The notes under the pieces: generated by a model
What the model saw: only the letters and a program-made list of their open reading frames with translations
What the model was told of the DNA's origin: nothing
Databases searched by the model: none
Assembly: GCF_030817495.1 (NCBI RefSeq)
Contig: NZ_JAUSZK010000001.1
Coordinates: forward strand, 372,001 to 436,000
Reading direction: 5' to 3'
Length of the DNA stretch: 64,000 bases
Source of the DNA: Streptomyces sp. V3I7
Lineage (GTDB): Bacteria > Actinomycetota > Actinomycetes > Streptomycetales > Streptomycetaceae
Shown: positions 19,068 through 27,135 of the stretch, piece after piece
Layout: each line of letters opens with the position of its first letter
How positions within the stretch are numbered: the first letter of the stretch is position 1
Translations under genes and position numbers: made by a program

Positions 19068-19694
19068 TCAGTCGTGCGGCGATGCGCCGGCAGCCGAGCG
19101 ACGACCCCCGAGGGAGGCGACCAAGGCGTCTGCCACGATGGCCGCGTCCGCCTCCGCGACATCTGCTGGGTATTCCGGCAGCAGATCGTCCCAGACCGGC
19201 ATCCATGACCCGTACAGCTGGGTCTGTCCCTCGGGCCGGGCGAAGAACCAGATGTGCAGGTGCGCGCCGCCATCTCCGATGCGGTAGACGTGGGCACGCG
19301 AAATATGTGGCAGGGCCTGCACGTGGCGGACGATGTGCGTGGACAGGACTCCCAGCTCGGCTGCCAGCTCATCGGGCAGGTCAGCCATGTCGTAGTGCTC
19401 GAGCGGATGCAGCATGAGCACCAGCGGCACACCGACTCCCTTGATCCGGGTGAGCCGCCAACTGTCGTTGAACCAGATCCCGTCGCCTCGGTCGCGGCAC
19501 GACTCGCAGTCCGACGGGTCCTCGCCGTGCCGCGCAGGCTCGGGCAGAACCGGAGGGCGCAGCGGCGCGACGCGCAATCCGTCCGGTTCGAACGGGCTGA
19601 TGTCCCACCCTGTCATGCGCGCGAGCGGGAGCCGCCGCTCGCCATCCGCAGCGGCAAGCGCGTGGTCGTAGAACTCGTCAGGTCGCAAGGCCAT
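19068..19694 (-). CDS. HIT-like (histidine-triad fold) protein
   Basis: This 208-residue protein has a zinc-site-like pair (CESCRDRGDGIWFNDSWRL) and GVPLVLMLHPLEHYDMADLPDELAAELG, the core of HIT hydrolases. The triad region reads GGAHLHIWFFARPEG: two histidines of H-x-H-x-H are present but the third is replaced by Trp, so nucleotide hydrolase activity may be altered. It lies downstream of aspA on the same strand with a 239-bp gap, so cotranscription is uncertain. Confidence 0.75.
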   Translation of the reverse strand: MALRPDEFYDHALAAADGERRLPLARMTGWDISPFEPDGLRVAPLRPPVLPEPARHGEDPSDCESCRDRGDGIWFNDSWRLTRIKGVGVPLVLMLHPLEHYDMADLPDELAAELGVLSTHIVRHVQALPHISRAHVYRIGDGGAHLHIWFFARPEGQTQLYGSWMPVWDDLLPEYPADVAEADAAIVADALVASLGGRRSAAGASPHD

Positions 19695-19933
19695 GGCCCG
19701 AAGACTAGTTCGACCTCGACACCCAGTGAGGACCGGGGTGAGCTGACTCCTCCCCGGTGGGGCAGACAGCGATCCCTGGTTGTGGATCTCCATCAGGTGG
19801 AGACGGGAGTGAGGAGTTCCGTGGGCGGCAGCGCGCCCGCCGTCTCGCCGCCCAGCACGAGGGAGGCGGTGCCGGCCAGGCCCAGCGCCGGGCAAGCGTG
19901 CCGACGCAGGGTGGCCGCGAGGCGACGGGCCGG

Positions 19934-21346
19934 TCAGGCGCCGGGTCGGCCGCTGCCCGCGAGGACCTCGGGGCGGAGCAGCTCGGCCAGGGTCTCGGCG
20001 GGCAACAGGCCCTTCTCCAGGACGAGTTCGGCGACGCCGCGCCCGGTGGCGAGGGCCTCCTTGGCGATGTCGGTGGCGGCCGTGTAGCCGATGTGCGGGT
20101 TGAGGGCGGTGACCAGGCCGATGGAGTTCTCGACACTCGCGCGCAGCGCCTCGGTGTTGGCGGTGATGCCGTCTACGCAGCGCTCGGCGAGCGTGAGGCA
20201 GGCGCTCTGCAGGTGGGTGATGCTCTCCGAGAGGGAGTGCAGGATGATCGGCTCGAACGCGTTGAGCTGGAGCTGGCCCGCCTCGGCGGCCATGGTGATG
20301 GCGACGTCGTTGCCGATCACCTCGAAGGCGACCTGGTTGACGACCTCGGGGATCACCGGGTTGACCTTGCCCGGCATGATCGACGAACCGGCCTGCACCG
20401 GCGGCAGGTTGATCTCGCCGAGGCCCGCGCGCGGGCCGGAGGACAGCAGGCGCAGGTCGTTGCAGCTCTTGGAGAGCTTGACGGCGATCCGCTTGAGCAC
20501 GCCGGACATCTGCACGAAGGCACCGCAGTCCTGGGTGGCCTCGACCAGGTTGGCGGCGGTGACCAGCGGCAGCGCGGTGATCTCGGCGAGGTGGCGGCGG
20601 GCGGACTCGGCGTATCCGGCGGGGGCGTTGAGGGCGGTGCCGATCGCCGTGGCGCCCAGGTTGATCTCGTGGATCAGCTGGACGGCCTCGGCGAGGCGGC
20701 TGCGGTCCTCGTCGAGCATGACGGAGAACGTCGAGAATTCCTGGCCCAGCGTCATCGGCACGGCGTCCTGGAGCTGCGTGCGGCCCATCTTCAGGACGTC
20801 GCGGAACTCGACGGCTTTGCGGGCGAAGGCGTGCTGGAGGACGGCCATCGCGTCGAGCAGGCCGCGCACCGCGAAGACCGTGGCGATCTTGACGGCGGTC
20901 GGGTAGACGTCGTTGGTCGACTGGGCGAGGTTGACGTCCTCGTTGGGGTGCAGGTGCTCGTACTGGCCCTTCTCGTGGCCCAGCAGCTCCAGCGCCCGGT
21001 TGGCGATGACCTCGTTGGCGTTCATGTTGGTCGACGTACCGGCGCCGCCCTGGATGACGTCGACGACGAACTGGTCGTGCAGCTTGCCCCCGCGGATCTC
21101 CCGGCAGGCCTCGACGATCGCGGCGGCCTTCCTCGGCTCCAGCAGCCCGAGTTCCTCGTTGGCGAGGGCGGCGGCCTCCTTGACGGCGGCGAGGGCGTCG
21201 ATCAGGTGCGGGTAGGCGGAGATCGGGGTGCCGGTGATGGGGAAGTTCTCGGTCGCGCGCAGGGTGTGGACACCCCAGTAGGCGTCCGCGGGAACGTCGC
21301 GGTCGCCGAGGAGGTCGTGTTCGGAGCGGGTGCCGGCGGGGGTCAT
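19934..21346 (-). CDS. aspA: Aspartate ammonia-lyase
   Basis: This 470-residue protein is the normal aspartase length. The fumarase/aspartase signature GSSIMPGKVNP lies at about 325-335 in the flexible catalytic SS loop. GGAGTSTNMNANEVIANRALE, HPNEDVNLAQSTNDVYPTA and MGRTQLQDAVP complete the superfamily substrate-binding segments. It converts L-aspartate to fumarate plus ammonia. Upstream on the same strand lie asparaginase and a FadR-type regulator, giving an asparagine-aspartate-fumarate pathway. The start at 21346 fits the family N-terminus; the frame is open further upstream through a 15-bp tandem repeat. Confidence 0.93.
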   Translation of the reverse strand: MTPAGTRSEHDLLGDRDVPADAYWGVHTLRATENFPITGTPISAYPHLIDALAAVKEAAALANEELGLLEPRKAAAIVEACREIRGGKLHDQFVVDVIQGGAGTSTNMNANEVIANRALELLGHEKGQYEHLHPNEDVNLAQSTNDVYPTAVKIATVFAVRGLLDAMAVLQHAFARKAVEFRDVLKMGRTQLQDAVPMTLGQEFSTFSVMLDEDRSRLAEAVQLIHEINLGATAIGTALNAPAGYAESARRHLAEITALPLVTAANLVEATQDCGAFVQMSGVLKRIAVKLSKSCNDLRLLSSGPRAGLGEINLPPVQAGSSIMPGKVNPVIPEVVNQVAFEVIGNDVAITMAAEAGQLQLNAFEPIILHSLSESITHLQSACLTLAERCVDGITANTEALRASVENSIGLVTALNPHIGYTAATDIAKEALATGRGVAELVLEKGLLPAETLAELLRPEVLAGSGRPGA

Positions 21347-21433
21347 GAGCGTGGTTCTTCTTTCGAGGGGGCGCGTGGCCGGGAGGGAGTGGTAGGGGCA
21401 GTGGGGTGAGGGCGGCAATGTGGGAATCACCGG

Positions 21434-21538
21434 GTGGCATAGAGCTACGTGACACACAGCTCTGTGCCACACAGCTACGTGGCGCACCGCCATGTGGGAC
21501 ACCACCATGTTTGGCGCCACCATGTGGGACACCACCAT
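21434..21538 (-). repeat. Seven 15-bp tandem units upstream of aspA
   Basis: On the minus strand seven contiguous units read ATGGTGGTGTCCCAC, ATGGTGGCGCCAAAC, ATGGTGGTGTCCCAC, ATGGCGGTGCGCCAC, GTAGCTGTGTGGCAC, AGAGCTGTGTGTCAC, GTAGCTCTATGCCAC. A decayed eighth unit missing one base lies at 21420-21433. Divergence increases toward aspA. The period is a multiple of three and the frame is open and in phase with aspA, encoding pentapeptides of the form x-(A/V)-V-x-H. Confidence 0.9.
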
Positions 21539-21580
21539 CCGGGTCCGGCCCACCCCGTGGCCCGGACCTCTCGGCTCGCG

Positions 21581-22600
21581 TTACGCCGAGACGGGCAGCG
21601 GGTCCGTGTCCAGCGCGCGTACCGGCCGTACGAAGCCGACCGGCTTGCCGCCGCCGAGCAGTTCCTCGCCCGCGAACGGGGTGAGGAGGGCCGGGTCGAC
21701 GCCGACGCGGGCGAGGGCGGCGGCCGCGACCGGGATACGGGCCCGGTTGGCACCGTCGGCGATCTTCACGGCGATGGCGCGGCCGTCGGGGAGGGCGGCG
21801 ACCTGGACGCCCTCGTAGCCGTCCTTGGCGAGCAGTCCGGGCACGGCGCGCATCAGCGCGGCCACGTCCCGGCCGGCGCCGGAGGCCATCTCGGCGTGCT
21901 CGCGCATGGCGTCGGCCACGCGCGCCTCCGGGGTGCCGGGGGCGGCGGAGGCGACGCGCGCGACGGAGCGGGCGAGGCCGTGCAGGGAGACGGAGAACAG
22001 GGGGGCGCCGCAGCCGTCGACGGTCACGCGCGCGATGCGCTGGCCGGTGAGGTCCTCGACGGTCTCGGCGATCGCCTGCTGGAGAGGGTGCGCAGGGTCG
22101 AGGTAGTCGTGCAGGGACCAGCCGTTGAGCCGGGCGGTGCAGAGCATGGCGGCGTGCTTGCCGGAGCAGTTCTGGGCGAGCCGGGAGGGCAGGCGGCCCT
22201 CTCGCACCCAGACGTCGCGCACGGCGGGGTCGAGGGGCATGTCCAGGACGTTGCGCAGGTCGTCCTCGGTGAGACCGGCCCGCTCCAGCATGCGCCGGAC
22301 GCCGGCGATGTGGGTCTCCTCGCCGGAGTGGCTGGCGGCGGCCAGCGAGAGCAGGTCGCCGTCGAACGGCAGCCCGGCGCGCACCATGGCCACGGCCTGG
22401 ACCGGCTTGAGGGCCGAGCGCGGGTAGAAGGCTGCCTCGATGTCGCCGATCTGGAGTTGGACCTCGCCGTCGGCGCCGAGGACGACGACGGAGCCGTAGT
22501 GGATGCCCTCGACGACCCCGCCGCGTATGACGTGGGCGACGGGGGCGTGGAGGGGCTCACGGACGAGGGGCGCGTCCGACGCGGAAGTGTTGCTGAACAT
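21581..22600 (-). CDS. L-asparaginase, type II fold of PF06089
   Basis: This protein of about 339 residues belongs to the asparaginase family of actinobacteria and rhizobia, distinct from the E. coli AnsA/AnsB fold. Its motifs are YPRSALKPVQA, ASHSGEETHI, QNCSGKHAAML and VTVDGCGAPLFSVSL, the last two holding the likely catalytic Ser and Lys. It hydrolyses asparagine to aspartate and ammonia, feeding aspA 234 bp downstream. ATG at 22600 has CCAGGTAG before it; an in-frame ATG at 22615 has no ribosome site. Confidence 0.9.
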   Translation of the reverse strand: MFSNTSASDAPLVREPLHAPVAHVIRGGVVEGIHYGSVVVLGADGEVQLQIGDIEAAFYPRSALKPVQAVAMVRAGLPFDGDLLSLAAASHSGEETHIAGVRRMLERAGLTEDDLRNVLDMPLDPAVRDVWVREGRLPSRLAQNCSGKHAAMLCTARLNGWSLHDYLDPAHPLQQAIAETVEDLTGQRIARVTVDGCGAPLFSVSLHGLARSVARVASAAPGTPEARVADAMREHAEMASGAGRDVAALMRAVPGLLAKDGYEGVQVAALPDGRAIAVKIADGANRARIPVAAAALARVGVDPALLTPFAGEELLGGGKPVGFVRPVRALDTDPLPVSA

Positions 22601-22734
22601 CGCTACCTGGATCATTGGTGGGGTGGTGGGGGACGGACCGGGGCGGGGTTTCCGCTCGTTCGGTGCCGGTGTGCTGCTGCTCGGCGGCGGTCGTGGGAGG
22701 GGGCGGGCGCGGCACGCCGGACGCCCCCGCTCGC

Positions 22735-23466
22735 TCACACCGCGGAACTCCCTTGCGCGGGGATGCCCGCGCGAGTGGAGCGCACGATGTCGGTGAGGCT
22801 GGTCTCGACGCGGTCGAGGTGGTGGGACATGGCCTCCACGGCGTGCTGCTCGTGGCCGTCGACGAGAGCGTCGACGATCGCCCGGTGCTCGCGGTTGGAC
22901 TGCTCGCGGCGGCCGCCCAGCTCGGTGAGGAAGGCCGACTGCCGGGCCAGCGCGTCGCGGATCTCCTCGATCACGCGGCGGAAGACCGGGTTCTGGGCGG
23001 CCTCGGCGACGGCGATGTGGAAGAGGGTGTCCATCGCGACCCACGCGGTGGTGTCGGTCTCCCGCTCCATCCGGTCGAGGAGGTGGGCCAGGTGGTCGAG
23101 GTTCTCGGGCGTGCGGCGCTTGGCGGCGTAGCCGGCGACCGGGATCTCTATGTGGCGGCGCACTTCGAGCAGGTCGCTGGCCGCGTAGTCGCCGAAGGTG
23201 GGGTCCTCGACGGCGTTGGCGACGACGAAGGTGCCCTTGCCGGTCTTGGAGACGGTCAGGCCCATCGTCTGCAGGGCGCGCAGGGCCTCGCGGAGTACGG
23301 GCCGGGAGACCTCGAGCGTGCGACAGAGCTCGGCCTCGGAGGGGAGCTTGTCCCCCATGGCGTACTCGCCGCGCTCGATGGCACCGCGGAGGTGGGCCAG
23401 CACCGCTTCCATCGCGCTGACGCGTCGCGGACCCGGCCCACCTGTCTGGCTGTCTGACAGGTTCAC
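22735..23466 (-). CDS. GntR-family (FadR subfamily) transcriptional regulator
   Basis: This 243-residue protein has an N-terminal GntR winged helix (KLPSEAELCRTLEVSRPVLREALRALQTMG) and an FCD all-helical ligand domain. The metal/carboxylate-binding residues of FCD proteins are visible in DTLFHIAVAEAAQNPVFR and NREHRAIVDALVDG. FadR-type proteins with FCD domains typically sense small carboxylates, fitting control of asparagine/aspartate catabolism. GTG at 23466 places a palindrome in codons 2-9; ATG at 23412 is an alternative start that would leave the palindrome upstream. Confidence 0.9.
   Translation of the reverse strand: MNLSDSQTGGPGPRRVSAMEAVLAHLRGAIERGEYAMGDKLPSEAELCRTLEVSRPVLREALRALQTMGLTVSKTGKGTFVVANAVEDPTFGDYAASDLLEVRRHIEIPVAGYAAKRRTPENLDHLAHLLDRMERETDTTAWVAMDTLFHIAVAEAAQNPVFRRVIEEIRDALARQSAFLTELGGRREQSNREHRAIVDALVDGHEQHAVEAMSHHLDRVETSLTDIVRSTRAGIPAQGSSAV
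23441..23461. promoter_or_regulatory. Likely GntR operator
   Basis: CCTGTC (23441-23446) and GACAGG (23456-23461) enclose a perfect inner palindrome CTGTC-T-GACAG (23450-23460). The core GT-N3-AC matches the general GntR-family operator form. It overlaps the 5' end of the regulator gene, suggesting autoregulation. Confidence 0.6.
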
Positions 23467-23521
23467 AGGAGAGATGTTCCGGTCGGACGTGGGGCTGTGT
23501 CAAGGCGGGCAGGAAAGACCG

Positions 23522-23556
23522 ACGGGCGTGAAGCCGGAGTACGGCCTCACGCCCGT
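23522..23556 (-). terminator. Terminator hairpin after uppP
   Basis: A 10-bp perfect stem (23522-23531 with 23547-23556), one mismatch, and 4 more pairs close a 5-nt loop. It lies 28 bp beyond the uppP stop. Confidence 0.75.
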
Positions 23557-23583
23557 GTGAGCGAGGGGTGCGAGCGGCGCCTG

Positions 23584-24420
23584 TCAGCTCTCCAGGACGC
23601 CCGTGCCCAGAAGGCCGAAGAGCAGGAGGCCGACGGCGATGCGGTAGAGCACGAACGAGTTGAACGAGTGCTTGGCGACGAACTTCAGCAGCCAGGCGAT
23701 GGAGGCGTACGCGACGACGAAGGAGACGATCGTGCCGACGACCAGCGGCGCGGCGCCCACGCCCGCACCCAGCGCGTCCTTCAGCTCGTACAGGCCGGCG
23801 CCCGTCAGGGCCGGGATGCCGAGGAAGAAGGAGAGACGGGTGGCGGCGACGCGGTCCAGGTCGAGCATGAGCGCGGTGGACATGGTGGCGCCGGAGCGGG
23901 AGAAGCCGGGGAAGAGCAGGGCGAGGATCTGCGAGGAACCGACCAGCATCGCGTCCTTGAACGAGGTGTCGTCCTCACCGCGCTTGTGGCGCCCCATCTG
24001 GTCCGCGGCCCACATCACGCCACTGCCGGCGATGAGGGAGCCCGCCACGACCCAGAGCGAGGCGAGGGGGCCGTCGATCAGGGGCTTGGCGGCCAGGCCC
24101 ACCACGACGATCGGGATCGTCGCGGCGATCACCCACCAGGCGAACTTGTAGTCGTGGCTGTGCCGCGCCTCCCGGTTCACCAGACCGCGCCCCCAGGCGG
24201 AGACGATGCGGACGATGTCCTTGAAGAAGTACACGAGCACGGCGGCGATGGCGCCGACCTGGATGACGGCTGAGAACCCGACGACGGACTTGTCGTCGAC
24301 GGGGATCCCCATGAGCCCCTCGGTGATCTTGAGGTGGCCGGTGGAGGACACGGGGAGGAACTCGGTCACCCCCTCGACGACTCCGAGGACGACGGCCTGA
24401 CCGACAGAGATGGCGCTCAT
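23584..24420 (-). CDS. uppP: Undecaprenyl-diphosphatase UppP (BacA)
   Basis: This 278-residue membrane protein has about eight helices and both family active-site motifs: EGVTEFLPVSSTGH near residue 17 and PGFSRSGAT near residue 170. It dephosphorylates undecaprenyl diphosphate at the outer face of the membrane, recycling the lipid carrier for peptidoglycan. Overproduction classically gives bacitracin resistance. ATG at 24420 gives the family N-terminus. The gene appears monocistronic, with a hairpin downstream. Its leader contains two direct ACTGTC copies six bases apart (minus strand, near 24447-24464), possibly a regulator site. Confidence 0.95.
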   Translation of the reverse strand: MSAISVGQAVVLGVVEGVTEFLPVSSTGHLKITEGLMGIPVDDKSVVGFSAVIQVGAIAAVLVYFFKDIVRIVSAWGRGLVNREARHSHDYKFAWWVIAATIPIVVVGLAAKPLIDGPLASLWVVAGSLIAGSGVMWAADQMGRHKRGEDDTSFKDAMLVGSSQILALLFPGFSRSGATMSTALMLDLDRVAATRLSFFLGIPALTGAGLYELKDALGAGVGAAPLVVGTIVSFVVAYASIAWLLKFVAKHSFNSFVLYRIAVGLLLFGLLGTGVLES

Positions 24421-24520
24421 GGGATCCAGTTCTGGGGAGTTGGTCGACAGTGTTGTAGACAGTCTTACTATGCCAAGGTGTCCGGGCAGTGCCGCGCCCC
24501 GGTGTCCGCCGGCACGCCTC

Positions 24521-24895
24521 TCAGACCCACAGCGTTTCGGCGATGGACACGCCGGCGAAGGCCGCACCGAGGCCCGTCGCCACGCTCGCGACGACGTTGG
24601 CGGCAGCGTAGAGCCCCGCACCGGCCTCGGTCAGCCTGAGGGTCTCGTAGGAGAAGGTCGAGTACGTCGTCAGCGCGCCGCACAGCCCGGTACCGAGCAG
24701 GAGCTGGAGGCTCGGACCTGCGGCGCCCGCGGAGACGGCGCCGGTCAGCAGACCGAGGATGAGGCAGCCGGTGACGTTCACCACGAAGGTGCCCCAGGGG
24801 AAGACCGAGTCGTGCCGCGACTGCACCGCACGGTCGGTCAGATAGCGCAACGGAGCCCCGACCGCGGCCCCGGCGACGACCAACAGCCAGTTCAC
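24521..24895 (-). CDS. crcB: Fluoride ion channel CrcB/FluC (second copy)
   Basis: This 124-residue, four-helix protein has the FluC signatures [27 protein letters not shown] (with the pore Asn) and [16 protein letters not shown]. The channel works as an antiparallel dimer; a pair of unlike copies suggests a heterodimer with the crcB at 25323-25790. The GTG start overlaps the DUF190 stop by 4 bp, so it is the last gene of a coupled three-gene operon. Confidence 0.93.
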   Translation of the reverse strand: MNWLLVVAGAAVGAPLRYLTDRAVQSRHDSVFPWGTFVVNVTGCLILGLLTGAVSAGAAGPSLQLLLGTGLCGALTTYSTFSYETLRLTEAGAGLYAAANVVASVATGLGAAFAGVSIAETLWV

Positions 24896-25326
24896 AACGA
24901 GTTCTTACCCTTCCCGTCCGTTTCGCCCGGAGTGCCCGACTGTCGGCCGGTCGAGCCGCCCGGGACGTCTGAGGCATCCGAGGCTTCCGACGAGCGGCCG
25001 ACGTACCGGATGACCTCGCAGTCGTCCACGGTCACGAGCCCCTCGCTGACCAGCTCGTCGAGCTGCGGGAGGAAGTCCCGCACCCGCGCCTCGGTGTCGA
25101 CGATGACGACGGCCACCGGCAGGTCCTCGCTCAGGGACAGCAGCCGCGTGGTGTGGATGCGGGAGGAGGCGCCGAAGCCCTCGATGCCGCGGAAGACGCT
25201 GGCGCCGGCCAGTCCGGCGGCGTGGGCCCGGTGCACGATCTCGGCGTACAGGGGCTTGTGGTGCCAGGTGTCGTTCTCGCCGATGAAGACGGTCACGCGC
25301 AGGGCCCGGCCGGTCAGCCGCGTCAT
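24892..25326 (-). CDS. DUF190 protein linked to CrcB
   Basis: This 144-residue protein begins [21 protein letters not shown] and contains [22 protein letters not shown], the hallmark of DUF190. Members have a ferredoxin-like, PII-reminiscent fold and sit beside crcB genes. The last 25 residues are Ser/Gly-rich. Both ends overlap flanking crcB genes by 4 bp, strongly implying a role in fluoride export, perhaps as a regulator of the channel. This is inference from context only. Confidence 0.88.
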   Translation of the reverse strand: MTRLTGRALRVTVFIGENDTWHHKPLYAEIVHRAHAAGLAGASVFRGIEGFGASSRIHTTRLLSLSEDLPVAVVIVDTEARVRDFLPQLDELVSEGLVTVDDCEVIRYVGRSSEASDASDVPGGSTGRQSGTPGETDGKGKNSL

Positions 25327-25790
25327 GACCGGCCCCCGGTCGCGAGGACACGGCGGGTGGCCGCCGACCCGAGCCACACCGCGGCGAGGGCCGTGCACAG
25401 GGTCGCGGCGAGGTAGGCCGGCCCCCGGGCGGCATGGCCTGAGGCGACGAGCTTCTGGATGTCGACGGCGTACGTCGAGAAGGTGGTGAACCCGCCGAGC
25501 ACGCCTGTGCCGAAGAACGGGCGGACGAGGCGGTGGGCTGCCCATACGTCGGTGATGATCACCATGAACACGCCGATCACGGCGCATCCGACGACGTTGG
25601 TCCAGAAGGTGGCCCAAGGAAAGTCACCGGGCGCCGCGGGCCACCACAGCGACAGTGCGTGACGAGCCGTGGCGCCGAGGGCGCCGCCGAGGGCGATGAC
25701 ACCGACGACGGGCGCGTCGGTGCGCAGCGCGGAACGGCGCGGTGGGCTGCTCCGGGGGATACGGAGGCTCTCGGTTTCCGGGGCGGTCAT
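25323..25790 (-). CDS. crcB: Fluoride ion channel CrcB/FluC (first copy)
   Basis: This protein of about 155 residues has an N-terminal extension rich in Arg/Ser/Pro before four helices. Motifs: [35 protein letters not shown] and [15 protein letters not shown]. It is the first gene of the crcB-DUF190-crcB operon. The ATG at 25790 has TAGGAG rather far upstream (about 12 nt). By family it exports fluoride from the cytoplasm. Confidence 0.92.
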   Translation of the reverse strand: MTAPETESLRIPRSSPPRRSALRTDAPVVGVIALGGALGATARHALSLWWPAAPGDFPWATFWTNVVGCAVIGVFMVIITDVWAAHRLVRPFFGTGVLGGFTTFSTYAVDIQKLVASGHAARGPAYLAATLCTALAAVWLGSAATRRVLATGGRS

Positions 25791-26003
25791 GGTCGTGCGT
25801 CTCCTACTCGCCAAAGGCCCGGGCCTGCGGGCGCATGCCTTCAGGAAGCAGGGACCGTTGGCGGCATCCGTGCCGCGGTTGGGATACGGCGGGCCCCACC
25901 GCCGCGCCGCGACAGTGAGATCACGGCCGTGGAACAGGTTAACGCCCGACGCCCACCACGGTCACCTCACGCCGTGTGAGGCCGCGGGCCTCTCCCGCCC
26001 CTT

Positions 26004-26291
26004 TCACCACCCCTTCTCGAACAGCCTGGCCACCTCGGCGATCCGCACCTCGTCGCGCCGGTAATAGGTGCGGTGCCTGATCCTCCTGCTGCGCAGCAGA
26101 CCGATGCGGGTGAGGAGGCCGAGGTGGGCGGCGGCGACCCGGCGGGACACCCCGAGCTTGGTGGCGACGGCGCGAGCGGTGACCCCTGCCTCGGCCGGAT
26201 CGACGTGCCGCTGCGGCGGGAAGTGCGCGACCGGATCCTTCAGCCACTCCAGGATGTCCAGGCGCGTGTGGCGGGCGGGAGTCCTCCCCAT
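26004..26291 (-). CDS. Small winged-helix (ArsR-like) transcriptional regulator
   Basis: This 95-residue protein consists of a single helix-turn-helix domain (TARAVATKLGVSRRVAAAHLGLLTRIGLLRSRR) followed by a wing (HRTYYRRDEVRIAEVARLF). No sensor cysteines or effector domain are present. ATG at 26291 has GGAGGTGA directly upstream. It stands alone between the crcB operon and a two-component system, so its target is unknown. Confidence 0.85.
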   Translation of the reverse strand: MGRTPARHTRLDILEWLKDPVAHFPPQRHVDPAEAGVTARAVATKLGVSRRVAAAHLGLLTRIGLLRSRRIRHRTYYRRDEVRIAEVARLFEKGW

Positions 26292-26424
26292 CTCGTCACC
26301 TCCGTCCGAAGGGCGTCTACCCCCGCCCGGCCCCACTGTCCCGCGACCGGCCCCGGCGCGTCCGGTAGTCGGCGGCGTTTGTCCGGTACCGAGCGGCCAT
26401 GCGAGCGGGAACCGTTACGCCGGC

Positions 26425-27135
26425 TCAGCGCTCCCCCGCTCTCACCAACCCCGTCTCATAGGCGAGCACCACGGCCTGGGCGCGGTCACGCAGGCCCGAC
26501 TTGGCGAAGATGCGGGCCACGTGGGACTTGACCGTCGCCTCGCTCAGCGACAGATGGGCGGCGAGCTCCGCGTTGGACAAGCCGCGCCCCATCCAGGTCA
26601 GCACCTCGCGCTCCCGGGGCGTGAGGGCGTCAACGTCGGCGTGCACCGTCCGGGGCCGCTCGGCCTGCGCCGCGTACCGCTCCACCAGGCGCCTGGTGAT
26701 CGACGGGGCCAGCAGGGCGTCCCCCGTGTCCACCAAGCGGACCGCTGCTGCCAGGTGTTCGGGGGTGACGTCTTTCAGCAGGAAGCCGCTCGCCCCGATG
26801 GACAGGGCCGTGTACACGTACCGGTCCAGGTCGAAGGTGGTCAGCATGAGCACCCGGCACTCCGGCGCCCGCTCCAGAATGAGCCGGGCGGCCTCCAGCC
26901 CGTCCATGTTCGGCATGCGGATGTCCATCAGCACGACGTCCGGCCTGAGTTCGCGCGCCGCGGCCACCGCCATCGCCCCGTCGGCCGCCTCGCCGACCAC
27001 GTCGATGCCGCGGGCGGTCAGGATGAGCCGGAAGCCGGTCCTGATCAGCGTCTGGTCGTCGGCGATCAGGACGCGGGGTACCCGCTCCGCTCGCCCCTCC
27101 TCCAGACCCGTACCCACCGGCATGCCCGACCTCAC
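26425..27135 (-). CDS. NarL/LuxR-type response regulator
   Basis: This 236-residue protein has a receiver domain (phospho-acceptor Asp71 in VVLMDIRMPNMDG, Lys in FLLKDV) and a C-terminal LuxR helix-turn-helix (LTPREREVLTWMGRGLSNAELAAHL). The GTG start overlaps the upstream histidine kinase stop by 4 bp, so kinase and regulator are coupled. The divergent ABC transporter at 28138 is the likely target. Confidence 0.95.
   Translation of the reverse strand: MRSGMPVGTGLEEGRAERVPRVLIADDQTLIRTGFRLILTARGIDVVGEAADGAMAVAAARELRPDVVLMDIRMPNMDGLEAARLILERAPECRVLMLTTFDLDRYVYTALSIGASGFLLKDVTPEHLAAAVRLVDTGDALLAPSITRRLVERYAAQAERPRTVHADVDALTPREREVLTWMGRGLSNAELAAHLSLSEATVKSHVARIFAKSGLRDRAQAVVLAYETGLVRAGER

Noticed and set aside
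25795..25990. Possible fluoride riboswitch upstream of the first crcB
   Set aside because: The minus-strand leader has GGATG...CTGA-like pieces, but I could not build the required pseudoknot and conserved core. A covariance-model search for the crcB RNA would decide.
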